Shown: one piece after another, positions 25,027 through 33,828 of the stretch
Position numbering within the stretch: position 1 is the first letter of the stretch
How the letters are laid out: each line of letters starts with the position of its first letter
DNA from: Bacteroidales bacterium M7
Lineage (GTDB): Bacteria; Bacteroidota; Bacteroidia; Bacteroidales; Muribaculaceae
Length of the DNA: 64,000 bases
Assembly (NCBI GenBank): GCA_001689515.1
Contig: LUJR01000048.1
Location: 1-64,000, forward strand
Direction of reading: 5' to 3'
Translations under genes and position numbers: made by a program
Notes under the pieces: generated by a model
The model's database searches: none
Seen by the model: the letters and a program-made list of their open reading frames with translations, nothing else
Told to the model about the DNA's origin: nothing

Positions 25027-27975
25027 ATGAAACATATTGCATATCTCATATCATTGCTTGTAACGGCAATGTTTACATCCCATGCCAGTGCGGCTGGAAC
25101 CGGGTACGGACATTTTACATCTTCACAGACTTCGGCTGCCACGGCGTGGGCTGATTCAGTTATCGGCACCCTTGACCTGCGGCAACAGGTGGCGCAGCTG
25201 GTGTTTCCCCGTCTTGACATCAAGAACGATGAGAGTGGCAGACGTCAACTCGCATCTCTTGTGAAAAATCAGGGTATCGGAGGCTTTTTGCTTGGCAAGG
25301 GCACGCTCGCTGATTACAAGGGGCTTATAGATTATGCACAGTCTCTGAGCCGTGTGCCGCTGATGGTGACTCTTGATGGGGAGTGGGGCTTGGCGATGCG
25401 TGTGACGGATGCGCCACGTTTTCCTCACAATATGGCTCTCGGTGCGGTAGCGGATACCAAGCTGATAGAGGAGTATGGACGAGAAGTGGCTCGGGAATGT
25501 CGTGCCATGGGCATCCATGTCAACTTTGCCCCTGTGCTTGATGTCAATTCCAATCCGTCTAACCCGGTTATAGGCTACCGTTCGTTTGGTGATGATCCGC
25601 ATCGTGTGGCTGGGCTTGGAGTGGCTTATGCACGAGGTCTTGAATCAGGAGGTGTGATGTCTGTGGCAAAGCATTTCCCCGGGCATGGTGATACATCGGT
25701 TGACTCTCATAAGGCACTTCCGGTGCTTGACCGTTCACGGCAGCAGCTTGACCAGACCGAACTTGTGCCGTTTCGTGAATACATCAAGGCAGGCATGAGC
25801 GGTGTGATGGTCGGGCATCTTGATGTGCCTGTACTTGACAAGTCGGGGATGCCGGCTTCGTTGTCGCATCTGATTACATCAGACTTGCTTAAAGGCCAGC
25901 TTAAATTCGGCGGTTTGGTCTGGACCGACGCACTTGCCATGAAAGGGGCAGGGGGTAAGGAAAATAATTGTGTGGCAGCCTTGAAGGCTGGAGCCGATGT
26001 GCTGTTGCAGCCGTTGCATCCGTCACAGGATATTGATGCCGTCATGGCAGCAATCAAGTCAGGCAAACTTGATGCATCGATGATACGTGAGCGGTGTCAT
26101 AAACTGCTGATGTATAAATATCTGTTTGTCGTGGCGCAGGGCATGCCTCGAAGCGGCACAGCGGGCATATCCAAGATTGTCAACTCTCCGGAGGCTCAGG
26201 CTGTCAATATGCGGTTGTCATCGTCAGTCATAACAGTACTCAAAGACGATGACGGCGTGATACCATGGGGACAACTTAGTGGGTCTGACATTGCTGTGGT
26301 CTCGTTAGGGGCTAAGGCTGACAATTCATTTTCACGCATGTGCAAAAAATATGCTCCATGTGTGCTTTATGGCTCCACTGACGGTCATCTGAGCGTGGCT
26401 GAAATGGCAAAGATACGCCAGCACAAGAAGGTCATAGTGGCAGTGTTCAAGCAGACGGAAGCTGTAGCCTCGTCGTTGCATAAATTAGGCGAACTTCCAC
26501 ATGCTATGGCAGTCTGCTTTATCAATCCCTACAAGATGGCTAAGATGCAACGTCAGCTGTCTTCGTTTGGGGTCATCATTAGCGGTTTTGATGATACAAA
26601 GCTTATCAATGAGGCTGCTGCGCAGGTAATCTTCGGCGGCTTGGCTGCATCTGGCAAACTGCCTGTCGCTCTTAAGGGCTGGATGCCTCAAGGGACAGGC
26701 ATTGCTACGGAGAAGACACGTCTGGGCTTTTCCACTCCGATAGCCGAAGGTTTTCCGCCGGATTTGTCGGCGAGAATAGATTCGGTGACTATGGCAGCAC
26801 TTGGCAATGGGGCTTTCCCCGGCTGCCAGGTGCTTGTTGCTAAGAATGGCAATGTGGTGATTGACCGCAGTTATGGCACTCTTTCCAAGGGGAGCACTGC
26901 CCCGGTCACATCTGAAACCATATATGACGTGGCGTCGGTCTCCAAAGCTGCGGGAGTAGTCAGTGCATTGATGAAGGCTTACGACGAGGGTCTGTTCAAG
27001 TTGACTGACACCATAGGTGCATATATCCCGGCACTGAAGGGAACACCAAAGGGCAAGCTTACTTTCCGACAGCTCTTACTGCATCAGAGCGGGATGCCTT
27101 CGATGCTCAGCATGTACACGACATTGATCGACACCGCATCGTATAAAGGACCTTTGTTTCGTGCCAGACGTGACGATGTATATAAGGTGAAAGTAGACAA
27201 AAACACCTACATCAATGGAAATGCCCGTCTGCGCAGCGACCTCGTGTCCGACCGTCCATCCCATAAGTTTCCTATCAGGGTTGCCGAAAACGTGTATGTC
27301 GGGGAGGCTACGGTGGATACCATCATGCGACGCATATATGATGTGGAGCTTAAATCACCTGCCTACCGTTATAGCGATCTTAACTTCGCGCTGCTGATGG
27401 ATGCTCTTGAGGGGATGACTGGCAGGCATCTTGACGAATATGTAGAGACTGACATTTTCGCTCCTATAGGCGCGTACAGCACCATGTACACCCCCTTGGA
27501 TAAAGGGATTGACGCATCACGGATTGCTCCTACAGAGCGAGATCCGATGCTTCGCCATCAGTTGCTCCGTGGATTCGTGCATGACGAACTTGCAGCATTC
27601 TCTGGCGGAGTACAAGGCAATGCGGGTCTGTTTTCCACGGCAGAAGACCTTGCGAAGATTGCCCAGACATGGCTTCAGGGAGGCACGTATGGAAGTATAG
27701 AGATATTCAAGGCTCCTACTATAGCATTGTTTACCGAGCCATGCAGCAAGGATGGCAAACGCTCGCTCGGCTTTGACACTGCTCCGGCGAAATGCGGTCT
27801 CGGCTCAGAGCGGACCTACGGTCACACCGGCTTCACCGGCACTCAGATGAAAATCGATCCTGACAATAATCTGATTTTCATCTTCCTGAGCAACCGTGTC
27901 AGTCCCACCCGCGACAATCCTGCCTTCACCCGCTCCGACATCCGCAACAAACTCTGGGCAGAGCTCTACAAATAA
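25027..27975 (+). CDS. GH3 beta-N-acetylglucosaminidase fused to a serine beta-lactamase-like hydrolase
   Basis: 982 residues from the start at 25027, chosen because MKHIAYLISLLVTAMFTSHASA is a clean signal peptide; an ATG nine codons upstream would precede it. The GH3 domain (about 30-370) carries the NagZ signature KHFPGHGDTSVDSH (215-228) and the nucleophile Asp301 in WTDALAMKG. A GH3 C-terminal-like alpha/beta region follows (400-560). The second enzyme (about 575-980) is a class C beta-lactamase/DD-peptidase fold, with SxxK at Ser637-Lys640 (SVSK), YSDLN as the Tyr motif and YGHTG as the third motif. The pair suggests periplasmic peptidoglycan turnover or recycling, cleaving both sugar and peptide bonds. 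Confidence 0.9.
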   Translation: MKHIAYLISLLVTAMFTSHASAAGTGYGHFTSSQTSAATAWADSVIGTLDLRQQVAQLVFPRLDIKNDESGRRQLASLVKNQGIGGFLLGKGTLADYKGLIDYAQSLSRVPLMVTLDGEWGLAMRVTDAPRFPHNMALGAVADTKLIEEYGREVARECRAMGIHVNFAPVLDVNSNPSNPVIGYRSFGDDPHRVAGLGVAYARGLESGGVMSVAKHFPGHGDTSVDSHKALPVLDRSRQQLDQTELVPFREYIKAGMSGVMVGHLDVPVLDKSGMPASLSHLITSDLLKGQLKFGGLVWTDALAMKGAGGKENNCVAALKAGADVLLQPLHPSQDIDAVMAAIKSGKLDASMIRERCHKLLMYKYLFVVAQGMPRSGTAGISKIVNSPEAQAVNMRLSSSVITVLKDDDGVIPWGQLSGSDIAVVSLGAKADNSFSRMCKKYAPCVLYGSTDGHLSVAEMAKIRQHKKVIVAVFKQTEAVASSLHKLGELPHAMAVCFINPYKMAKMQRQLSSFGVIISGFDDTKLINEAAAQVIFGGLAASGKLPVALKGWMPQGTGIATEKTRLGFSTPIAEGFPPDLSARIDSVTMAALGNGAFPGCQVLVAKNGNVVIDRSYGTLSKGSTAPVTSETIYDVASVSKAAGVVSALMKAYDEGLFKLTDTIGAYIPALKGTPKGKLTFRQLLLHQSGMPSMLSMYTTLIDTASYKGPLFRARRDDVYKVKVDKNTYINGNARLRSDLVSDRPSHKFPIRVAENVYVGEATVDTIMRRIYDVELKSPAYRYSDLNFALLMDALEGMTGRHLDEYVETDIFAPIGAYSTMYTPLDKGIDASRIAPTERDPMLRHQLLRGFVHDELAAFSGGVQGNAGLFSTAEDLAKIAQTWLQGGTYGSIEIFKAPTIALFTEPCSKDGKRSLGFDTAPAKCGLGSERTYGHTGFTGTQMKIDPDNNLIFIFLSNRVSPTRDNPAFTRSDIRNKLWAELYK

Positions 27976-28009
27976 CTCGCGCCCACGATTGATATTAATC
28001 GTCAACCCT

Positions 28010-28096
28010 GTAAGGACATGCCGTGGCATGTCCGCTGCAATCAAATGCAATTGAATACACTGAATGATAGGCAGACATGCCACGGCATGTCCCTAC
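28010..28096. repeat. REPIN-like inverted doublet
   Basis: Left unit GTAAGGACATGCCGTGGCATGTCC (28010-28033 region) and right unit GACATGCCACGGCATGTCCCTAC (28074-28096), inverted to each other across about 40 bases. Each unit is itself a palindrome. It lies between the convergent GH3-fusion and prs genes. Confidence 0.85.
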
Positions 28097-28131
28097 AATT
28101 ATTTTGTTAACCCACGCCAGCACAAATTAAG

Positions 28132-28166
28132 CGGGGACCGCTGACGATGATGGTCAGCGGTCCCCG
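28132..28166 (-). terminator. Terminator of prs
   Basis: A 14-bp perfect stem, CGGGGACCGCTGAC with GTCAGCGGTCCCCG and a seven-base loop. On the minus strand it is followed by CTTAATTTG. It lies 25 bases past the prs stop. Confidence 0.75.
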
Positions 28167-28190
28167 TTGTCGTGGTATCTTTGCTGCTGG

Positions 28191-29123
28191 TTACTTGATG
28201 AGATACTGGCTTGAGATGGACTGGCAGTCGTGTACTCGGCGGATTGTGTCGGCGAAGAGGTGTGCCACACTGATGATGGTGCACTTTGAGCAATCCTTGG
28301 TGTAGGGAATGCTATTGGTGAAGATCATCTCTGTCAGACCTGAGTCATTGACACGCTGGGTAGCGGGATCGCTCATGATGGCGTGGCTTGCGAGTGCGCG
28401 TACTGATTTAGCGCCAGCCTTGAGCATGATGTCAGCTGCCTTGGTTATGGTGCCGGCTGTGTCTACCATATCGTCGATGAGCACTACGTTCTTGTCCTTT
28501 ACATCGCCTATTACTGTCATTGATTCTACAACATTGGCTTTGGCGCGCTGCTTGTGACAGAGTACGAGAGGCACGTTGAGATACTTGGCGTAGTTATTGG
28601 CGCGTTTTGCACCGCCCACGTCAGGAGTCGCCATCACGAGGTCGGGGAGATTGAGGCTCTGGATGTAGGGGATGAACACTGATGATGCGTAGAGATGGTC
28701 TACGGGTACATCAAAGAATCCCTGAATCTGGTCGGCATGGAGGTCCATGGTGATGACGCGGTCCACTCCGGCTGCCATGAGCAGGTCGGCAACGAGTTTG
28801 GCTGCGATGCTCACGCGGGGTTTGTCCTTGCGGTCCTGACGCGCCCAGCCGAAATAGGGCATTACGGCAGCGATGCTCTTGGCAGATGCGCGTTTGGCTG
28901 CATCAATCATGAGCAGAAGCTCCATCAGGTTGTCGCTGTTGGGGAAAGTGGACTGCACGAGATACACTTCGCATCCGCGGATGGATTCCTCGAAAGAAAC
29001 TTCAAACTCGCCGTCGGCAAAACGCTGGATGTTCATTTCTCCAAGCTTCACGCCGAGATCCTTGCAGATTTCCTCCGCCATGTAGCGCGAGTTGGTGCCC
29101 GAAAAGATTTTGTAGGGTGTCAT
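28191..29123 (-). CDS. prs: Ribose-phosphate pyrophosphokinase
   Basis: Makes PRPP from ribose 5-phosphate and ATP for purine, pyrimidine, His, Trp and NAD synthesis. The 310-residue length is standard. Visible motifs are the ATP-binding flexible loop region (PYFGWARQDRKDKPR, about 94-108), the metal-binding DLHADQIQGFF (about 127-137) and the PRPP loop VLIDDMVDTAGT (about 213-224). It is a class I enzyme by these motifs. It lies downstream of the GH13 gene on the same strand, 60 bases apart, and has its own terminator. Confidence 0.96.
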   Translation of the reverse strand: MTPYKIFSGTNSRYMAEEICKDLGVKLGEMNIQRFADGEFEVSFEESIRGCEVYLVQSTFPNSDNLMELLLMIDAAKRASAKSIAAVMPYFGWARQDRKDKPRVSIAAKLVADLLMAAGVDRVITMDLHADQIQGFFDVPVDHLYASSVFIPYIQSLNLPDLVMATPDVGGAKRANNYAKYLNVPLVLCHKQRAKANVVESMTVIGDVKDKNVVLIDDMVDTAGTITKAADIMLKAGAKSVRALASHAIMSDPATQRVNDSGLTEMIFTNSIPYTKDCSKCTIISVAHLFADTIRRVHDCQSISSQYLIK

Positions 29124-29183
29124 TTTGTTGATAACTGTTACGGGAAGTTGTATAGTGTTGTACGTAATAATCTGTGTGATGAA

Positions 29184-30935
29184 TTATTTGGATGACTTCT
29201 TTGGACGCATCGCTCTTGACGGAGCTGCTTTCTGGTCATTGCCGATGATATTGCGATGCTTGATTTTCCACACCACGGCATCATAGGGGGGGATGAATGT
29301 CTCAAACTGACGGTGGGGGCTGAATACCTTGCGCATGGTGTCGCCGGTCAGCAGGTCGGTGGCGACACACTCGCCCTGTGGCAGATTGAGCATGTCAAAT
29401 GCGTGGTCGGGGATGTTGATGAACAGGTCGCATGATTCGCTGCCGAAGTTGGCTGCGATAACCAGTGTCTCTCCCTCGCATGCTCTCAGGAACACGTATT
29501 GGCGATGGGGATTGAGCGACGGGTTGTCATAGTTGACATACATCAGGTCGAAGAAACGTCCTTCGCGTATAGCCTTCTCCTGGTTGCAGGCTGTCAGCAC
29601 TGTCTTGTACTTGCTGCGGAGCCATTTTTCGCGTCCTGTAAGGGTAGCATCACCTGTCTCTACCTCAGTGAGCCAGCGGCGTAGGGTCTGTAAGCTCCAA
29701 TAGTCAAATATGGTGGTGCGTCCGTCATATCCGCTGAATCCCTCTGCGTCACGCGCCTGTTCGCCGAGTTCCTGACCCATGTAGATCATCATCGGACCTG
29801 TGGAAATCATCGAGCTGACTACGAGCGAGGGAATGACCTTGGCAGGGTCTCCGGCGTACTGTTCCGAGCCGAATCGTTGTTCGTCATGATTTTCAAGGAA
29901 ATTGAGCATGCGCGGAGCGATGCCTTCCACTGTCTGCCAGCAGTTGGTGATGGTGGCAGCACTGTGGCTATGGCACTGCACGTCGCGCAGGGTATCGTAG
30001 AGATTGACTTTGTCATAGAGGTAGTCAAAGCCTCCGTAGTCGATAAACGGACGATATAGACCGACATCGTATATCTCGGCTATGAATTTGATGTTGGGGA
30101 AGCTTTCCTTGACATTGGCTATAGCCCAGTGCCAGAATTCCAGCGGTACCATATGCACCATGTCGCATCGGAAACCGTCTATCCCCTTGGCTGCCCAGTA
30201 GCGCAATATGTGGAGCATTTTGAACCAGGTATCAGGTATCGGATCGAAATGCCGTGTATGGTCGCCATAGTCAACGCCATAGTTGAGCTTTATGGTTTCA
30301 TACCAGTCATAGGGGCTTGGGAATGCCGAGAAGCAGTCGTTGCCTGTGGCTTTGGCTGGAAATTCCACATATGCGTCGTTGCCTGACCCCATGTCGATGC
30401 TTGGGGCGAAAAGCTGGCGCGGTATATAGTAGAAGTTGTTATCGCGGTCGAAAAATTTTGTGGTATCGTCTCCCGAACCGAGGTCTTCTATGCCGCGGGG
30501 AGCTTTGTCGCTGTGGTACTGACGACCTACGTGATTAGGCACGAAGTCCATGATCACATCCATGCCGCACTTATGTGTACGCTCTACCAGTGCCTCGAAT
30601 TCCTCGATGCGCTTGTCGACATCCTCGGCTATATCGGGATCTACGTCATAGTAGTCAGTGATGGCGTATGGCGACCCTGCCTTGCCCTTGATGATGTGGG
30701 GATTGTGGCGCGGTATGCCGTAGCGTGTGTAGTCGGCAGTATGGGCATGCTCTATGATGCCTGTGTACCATACTGCGGTCACTCCCAGCTCCTTGATGGC
30801 GCGGAGCACGGTGGGAGTTATGTCGTTCATCTTGCCCGATCCGTTCTGTGATATCGTCCCGTTGGGGATGCAGTGGCTGTTCATGTTTGTGAACAGACGG
30901 GGTAGAAGTTGATAGATGATTGGTTTGGTTTTCAT
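29184..30935 (-). CDS. Alpha-amylase family glycoside hydrolase (GH13)
   Basis: 583 residues with no signal peptide, so probably cytoplasmic. The four GH13 regions are clear: I DFVPNHV (130-136), II GFRCDMVHM with nucleophile Asp258, III FIAEIYD with acid/base Glu287, and IV FLENHDEQR with transition-state Asp351. It acts on alpha-glucans or maltooligosaccharides, perhaps glycogen-derived. The last 20 residues are Lys/Arg-rich. The ATG overlaps the stop of the patatin gene (ATGA), so the two are translationally coupled. The exact specificity (amylase, glucosyltransferase or trehalose-related) is not resolved. Confidence 0.87.
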   Translation of the reverse strand: MKTKPIIYQLLPRLFTNMNSHCIPNGTISQNGSGKMNDITPTVLRAIKELGVTAVWYTGIIEHAHTADYTRYGIPRHNPHIIKGKAGSPYAITDYYDVDPDIAEDVDKRIEEFEALVERTHKCGMDVIMDFVPNHVGRQYHSDKAPRGIEDLGSGDDTTKFFDRDNNFYYIPRQLFAPSIDMGSGNDAYVEFPAKATGNDCFSAFPSPYDWYETIKLNYGVDYGDHTRHFDPIPDTWFKMLHILRYWAAKGIDGFRCDMVHMVPLEFWHWAIANVKESFPNIKFIAEIYDVGLYRPFIDYGGFDYLYDKVNLYDTLRDVQCHSHSAATITNCWQTVEGIAPRMLNFLENHDEQRFGSEQYAGDPAKVIPSLVVSSMISTGPMMIYMGQELGEQARDAEGFSGYDGRTTIFDYWSLQTLRRWLTEVETGDATLTGREKWLRSKYKTVLTACNQEKAIREGRFFDLMYVNYDNPSLNPHRQYVFLRACEGETLVIAANFGSESCDLFINIPDHAFDMLNLPQGECVATDLLTGDTMRKVFSPHRQFETFIPPYDAVVWKIKHRNIIGNDQKAAPSRAMRPKKSSK

Positions 30936-31738
30936 GATTTGTTGATGGCGCGCTTGGTTGTTTCGTAGCCGGCTTTGTAGATGGATTTAATCTCGTTAAG
31001 GTTGAAAATATTGTAGTGTGCTATGTCAGACAATTCTATGACGTGGTCACAAATCTGCATGTCGTGTATGGCATTGTTTTTCGCCATCAGCTTGAACGAT
31101 TTGGTGGCTATGTCGATAAGAGTCCCCTTGCTCTTCTGCCTGACCATAGGGCTGACATTGATGCCGTAGAGTGTGCGGCAGCGTGACCGTATCGCCCACG
31201 CAGGGAGATTGTGGGTCAGACCGCCGTCGACATATTTGACCCCGTTGATTACTGCCGGCTTGAATACGATAGGGATGCTGCAAGAGGCGGCTACACACTC
31301 TGGCAGAGGTCCCTCTTCAAATGCTACTGACTCGCCGCTGTCTATGTCAGTGGCGCAGATGACAGTCTTGACGGGGAGGTCTTCGATGCGTTTGTAGGGT
31401 ATGGTGTCACGGAGGAATTTACGGAAGCGGTCAAGTTTGAAAAATCCGTCTTTGGGGACGCTCAGCTCAGCAAAATCGTTGAATTTCAACGAGTCGAAGG
31501 CTTTGAGCATCTTGTCAAACGGTATGCCGGATGCGTAGAACACGGCAGCGACAGCTCCTGCACTGACACCTGCCACGATATCAGGATGTATGCGGGCTTC
31601 GTGTAGTGCCTGCAATACTCCTACATGGGCAAAGCCACGGGCACCTCCTCCGCTTAGAGCCACTCCTGTAGCATATGGCGGACGAGAGAAAAGTTCAGCC
31701 AATCGGGCTTTGGTGTAGGATACGAGCGGGGATTTCAT
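30932..31738 (-). CDS. Patatin-like phospholipase
   Basis: 268 residues. The oxyanion-hole motif ALSGGGARGFAHVG (27-40), the nucleophile in GVSAGA (Ser59) and the catalytic aspartate in YVDGGLTHNLP (about 172-182) define a Ser-Asp dyad lipase of the RssA/YchK type. There is no signal peptide, so it is probably a cytoplasmic or membrane-associated acyl hydrolase. It sits between lgt (three-base gap) and the GH13 gene (four-base overlap), an apparent operon. Physiological substrate unknown. Confidence 0.88.
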   Translation of the reverse strand: MKSPLVSYTKARLAELFSRPPYATGVALSGGGARGFAHVGVLQALHEARIHPDIVAGVSAGAVAAVFYASGIPFDKMLKAFDSLKFNDFAELSVPKDGFFKLDRFRKFLRDTIPYKRIEDLPVKTVICATDIDSGESVAFEEGPLPECVAASCSIPIVFKPAVINGVKYVDGGLTHNLPAWAIRSRCRTLYGINVSPMVRQKSKGTLIDIATKSFKLMAKNNAIHDMQICDHVIELSDIAHYNIFNLNEIKSIYKAGYETTKRAINKS

Positions 31739-31741
31739 CCG

Positions 31742-32611
31742 TTATTTCTTCTTTTGGCTGTCGTCGGACGGTTCGTCGGCAAAACGGTTGGGAAACGTCA
31801 GGTGTTGCCGTGGATGTTTGAGTGCATATATCACGAGACATATGCCGGCGACTATGAACGGCAGGCTGAGCCACTGTCCCATATTGAGTGTCATGTCCGC
31901 CTCAAATGCCACCTGGTCGTTTTTGATAAATTCGATTAAGAAGCGTGACAGGAATATGCCTATGAAAAACACTCCGAATATAAGCCCAGGACGTTCTTCG
32001 GCGTTTTTCTTCCAGTACATCCACATAAGCAAGGCAAACAGGGCGAAATAGACCAGAGCCTCATAGATCTGAGTCGGATGGCATGCCAGACCCTCATAAA
32101 GCTGGTGCCATTCGGCACTCTTGACGAATTTGAAACCCCAGGGCAGGGTAGTGGGTCCTCCATAGATTTCGGAGTTCATCAGATTACCGAGACGTATCAG
32201 ACCGCCTGTCAGGGCTATCGGTATGACCAAGCGGTCAAACGTCCACAGCGGACTGCGCTTGGTGGTTATCATGGAGAATGCTATGACTGCGAGGATGATG
32301 CCTATGGTGCCCCCGTGGCTTGCGAGACCGCCCTCCCAGATATACAATATCTTGAGCGGATGCTGGCTGTAGTAGCTCCATTCATAGAAAAACACGTGGC
32401 CGAGACGCGCACCTATGACGGTGCCGGCAACTGTCCAGAGCAGCAGATAACCGAGCCAGCTCTCTGGTGCACCTTCGTGTTTGAACATACGCGCTACAAT
32501 CTCATATCCAACTGCAAACCCTATGGCAAACATCAGGGAGTACCAACGGACTGAAACCGGGCCTATCTGGAATAATATCGGGCTCGCTGCCCATGTGATG
32601 TAATCGAGCAT
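31742..32611 (-). CDS. lgt: Prolipoprotein diacylglyceryl transferase
   Basis: Attaches diacylglycerol to the lipobox cysteine of prolipoproteins in the inner membrane. 289 residues with about seven transmembrane helices. The family signature is GGLIRLGNLMNSEIYG (about 135-150), and the essential HGG motif appears as ASHGGTIG near 93-100. The window itself encodes at least two predicted lipoproteins (33127, 33829) and a possible third. Upstream on this strand TAATTTTG (32659-32666) may be the -7 element for lgt-patatin-GH13. The C-terminus has a short charged tail (SDDSQKKK). Confidence 0.95.
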   Translation of the reverse strand: MLDYITWAASPILFQIGPVSVRWYSLMFAIGFAVGYEIVARMFKHEGAPESWLGYLLLWTVAGTVIGARLGHVFFYEWSYYSQHPLKILYIWEGGLASHGGTIGIILAVIAFSMITTKRSPLWTFDRLVIPIALTGGLIRLGNLMNSEIYGGPTTLPWGFKFVKSAEWHQLYEGLACHPTQIYEALVYFALFALLMWMYWKKNAEERPGLIFGVFFIGIFLSRFLIEFIKNDQVAFEADMTLNMGQWLSLPFIVAGICLVIYALKHPRQHLTFPNRFADEPSDDSQKKK

Positions 32612-32747
32612 TATTTGCGTTGACTTTTCAGGTCAGAAGTTGATGTATCAGTCGGCTGCAAAATTACGAAAAAAAATCCGTTCAGAGGCATCTTGGCGCA
32701 AAAACCTTCTGACGGATTTATTCAATTATGGTATGCCGTGGATATTG

Positions 32748-32909
32748 TCACGAGTGACGTGGCTGCTGTCGGTGATTGTCATGACGGACAGATTGCCTTA
32801 TGGGGCGTAGTCTGTCGATAGCTGTGCCTGCGAGAGCGAAGAGTCCTACTGAAGCTCCGACAATCAGCCAGGCGAGCAGATGTAAGTGGATTAATGATAG
32901 TTCAAGCAT
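32748..32909 (-). CDS. Possible 53-residue single-helix membrane protein
   Basis: An ATG at 32909 opens MLELSLIHLHLLAWLIVGAS, continuing through VGLFALAGTAIDRLRPIRQ and ending in a basic, histidine-rich tail. One hydrophobic helix (about 5-30) is followed by positive residues, as expected for a small inner membrane protein. It lies upstream of lgt on the same strand and would fill an otherwise empty stretch. No family is recognised and the tail could be chance sequence. Confidence 0.35.
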   Translation of the reverse strand: MLELSLIHLHLLAWLIVGASVGLFALAGTAIDRLRPIRQSVRHDNHRQQPRHS

Positions 32910-33126
32910 AGTCTGAAGTCGGATATTACAGTTTGATAGTAAAATGGATCATATTTCAGTATTAAAACGCCCATTAGTGGCGTTTGGTTTGTTTGATACT
33001 TCATTGCATTATAATATGAGTTGAGAAATCCTGACAGTAACAGATTGTGAGAGCTGGGTGCAACTTTTGATTTGCTGGTTGCGTCTAACGGATGTATATA
33101 ACTTTTACTTATCAAAATTTATCGAT

Positions 33127-33687
33127 ATGAATAATAAAATCGTCACATTATGCGCCATAGTGATATGCTTTTTAGCTGTCACCAGTTCGTGCGTGTTAGG
33201 AGTGGAAGGTAAAAAGCATGCCCCGCTTTCGAGAAACGACAAATTCAGTGGTATAGAGGTGTTTAATAGCATAACTCTGTATTATACACCAGGGGATTCG
33301 TTGCAATGGTCGGTAAAGGCATCCCCAAGGCTTAAATCAAAGTTGCAGATGTATGTAGAGGATGACCGCTTGAAGATTGGAGCTGACGGTATGAGAGGTG
33401 ATGACGAAATAGAAATCTGGCTTATGGCACCTGCTGTCAGTACATTTACGGCATGGGTTAATGGTACGATTGTAGTTGCTGACAGTTTGGAGGTCAACAC
33501 GTTGTCGGTTACTACTTATAATTTGTCAGAAATACGTTTTGATGGAGAAGTCAGAGCTGCCTATGCCGATTTGTCGGCATACAATAACTCGCTTATCTAT
33601 ATGGAGTCGGGATATTTCAGCGAAAATCATATCCTTACCAGCGGAGATGGAGAAGTCAGAGGTAATATAGATTGCGCCAGGGAGTAA
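33127..33687 (+). CDS. Putative auto-transporter adhesin head GIN domain (DUF2807) lipoprotein
   Basis: 186 residues. The N-terminus has a lipoprotein signal (ICFLAVTSSC, lipid-anchored Cys at about 21). The mature part fits the DUF2807/GIN pattern: NDKFSGIEVFNSITLYYTPGDSLQWSVKAS, then repeated beta-solenoid strands (VNGTIVVADSLEVNTLSVTTYNLSEIRFDGEV). It is somewhat short, and the last repeat is followed by a brief CARE end, so the C-terminus may be eroded. I start at 33127; the upstream in-frame stretch spoils the signal peptide. The role of GIN-domain proteins is not established; surface or periplasmic structural use is inferred. Confidence 0.72.
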   Translation: MNNKIVTLCAIVICFLAVTSSCVLGVEGKKHAPLSRNDKFSGIEVFNSITLYYTPGDSLQWSVKASPRLKSKLQMYVEDDRLKIGADGMRGDDEIEIWLMAPAVSTFTAWVNGTIVVADSLEVNTLSVTTYNLSEIRFDGEVRAAYADLSAYNNSLIYMESGYFSENHILTSGDGEVRGNIDCARE

Positions 33688-33743
33688 TATAATATGTTAT
33701 AGTCATGGGTGATTGATTGATGCGGCACGTGTGGAATATTTCG

Positions 33744-33751
33744 TAAATTTG
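33744..33751 (+). promoter_or_regulatory. -7 element upstream of the clostripain-family gene
   Basis: TAAATTTG, exact TAnnTTTG. The nearest TTG (33717-33719) is 24 bases away, slightly too far. The start codon lies 77 bases downstream. Confidence 0.4.
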
Positions 33752-33828
33752 CCACTATAAATCCGTTAATCCAGCATAGGGCAAAATCAGATGCCGTCTG
33801 TGCATATCCTCTTTTCGATCGTTATCCC

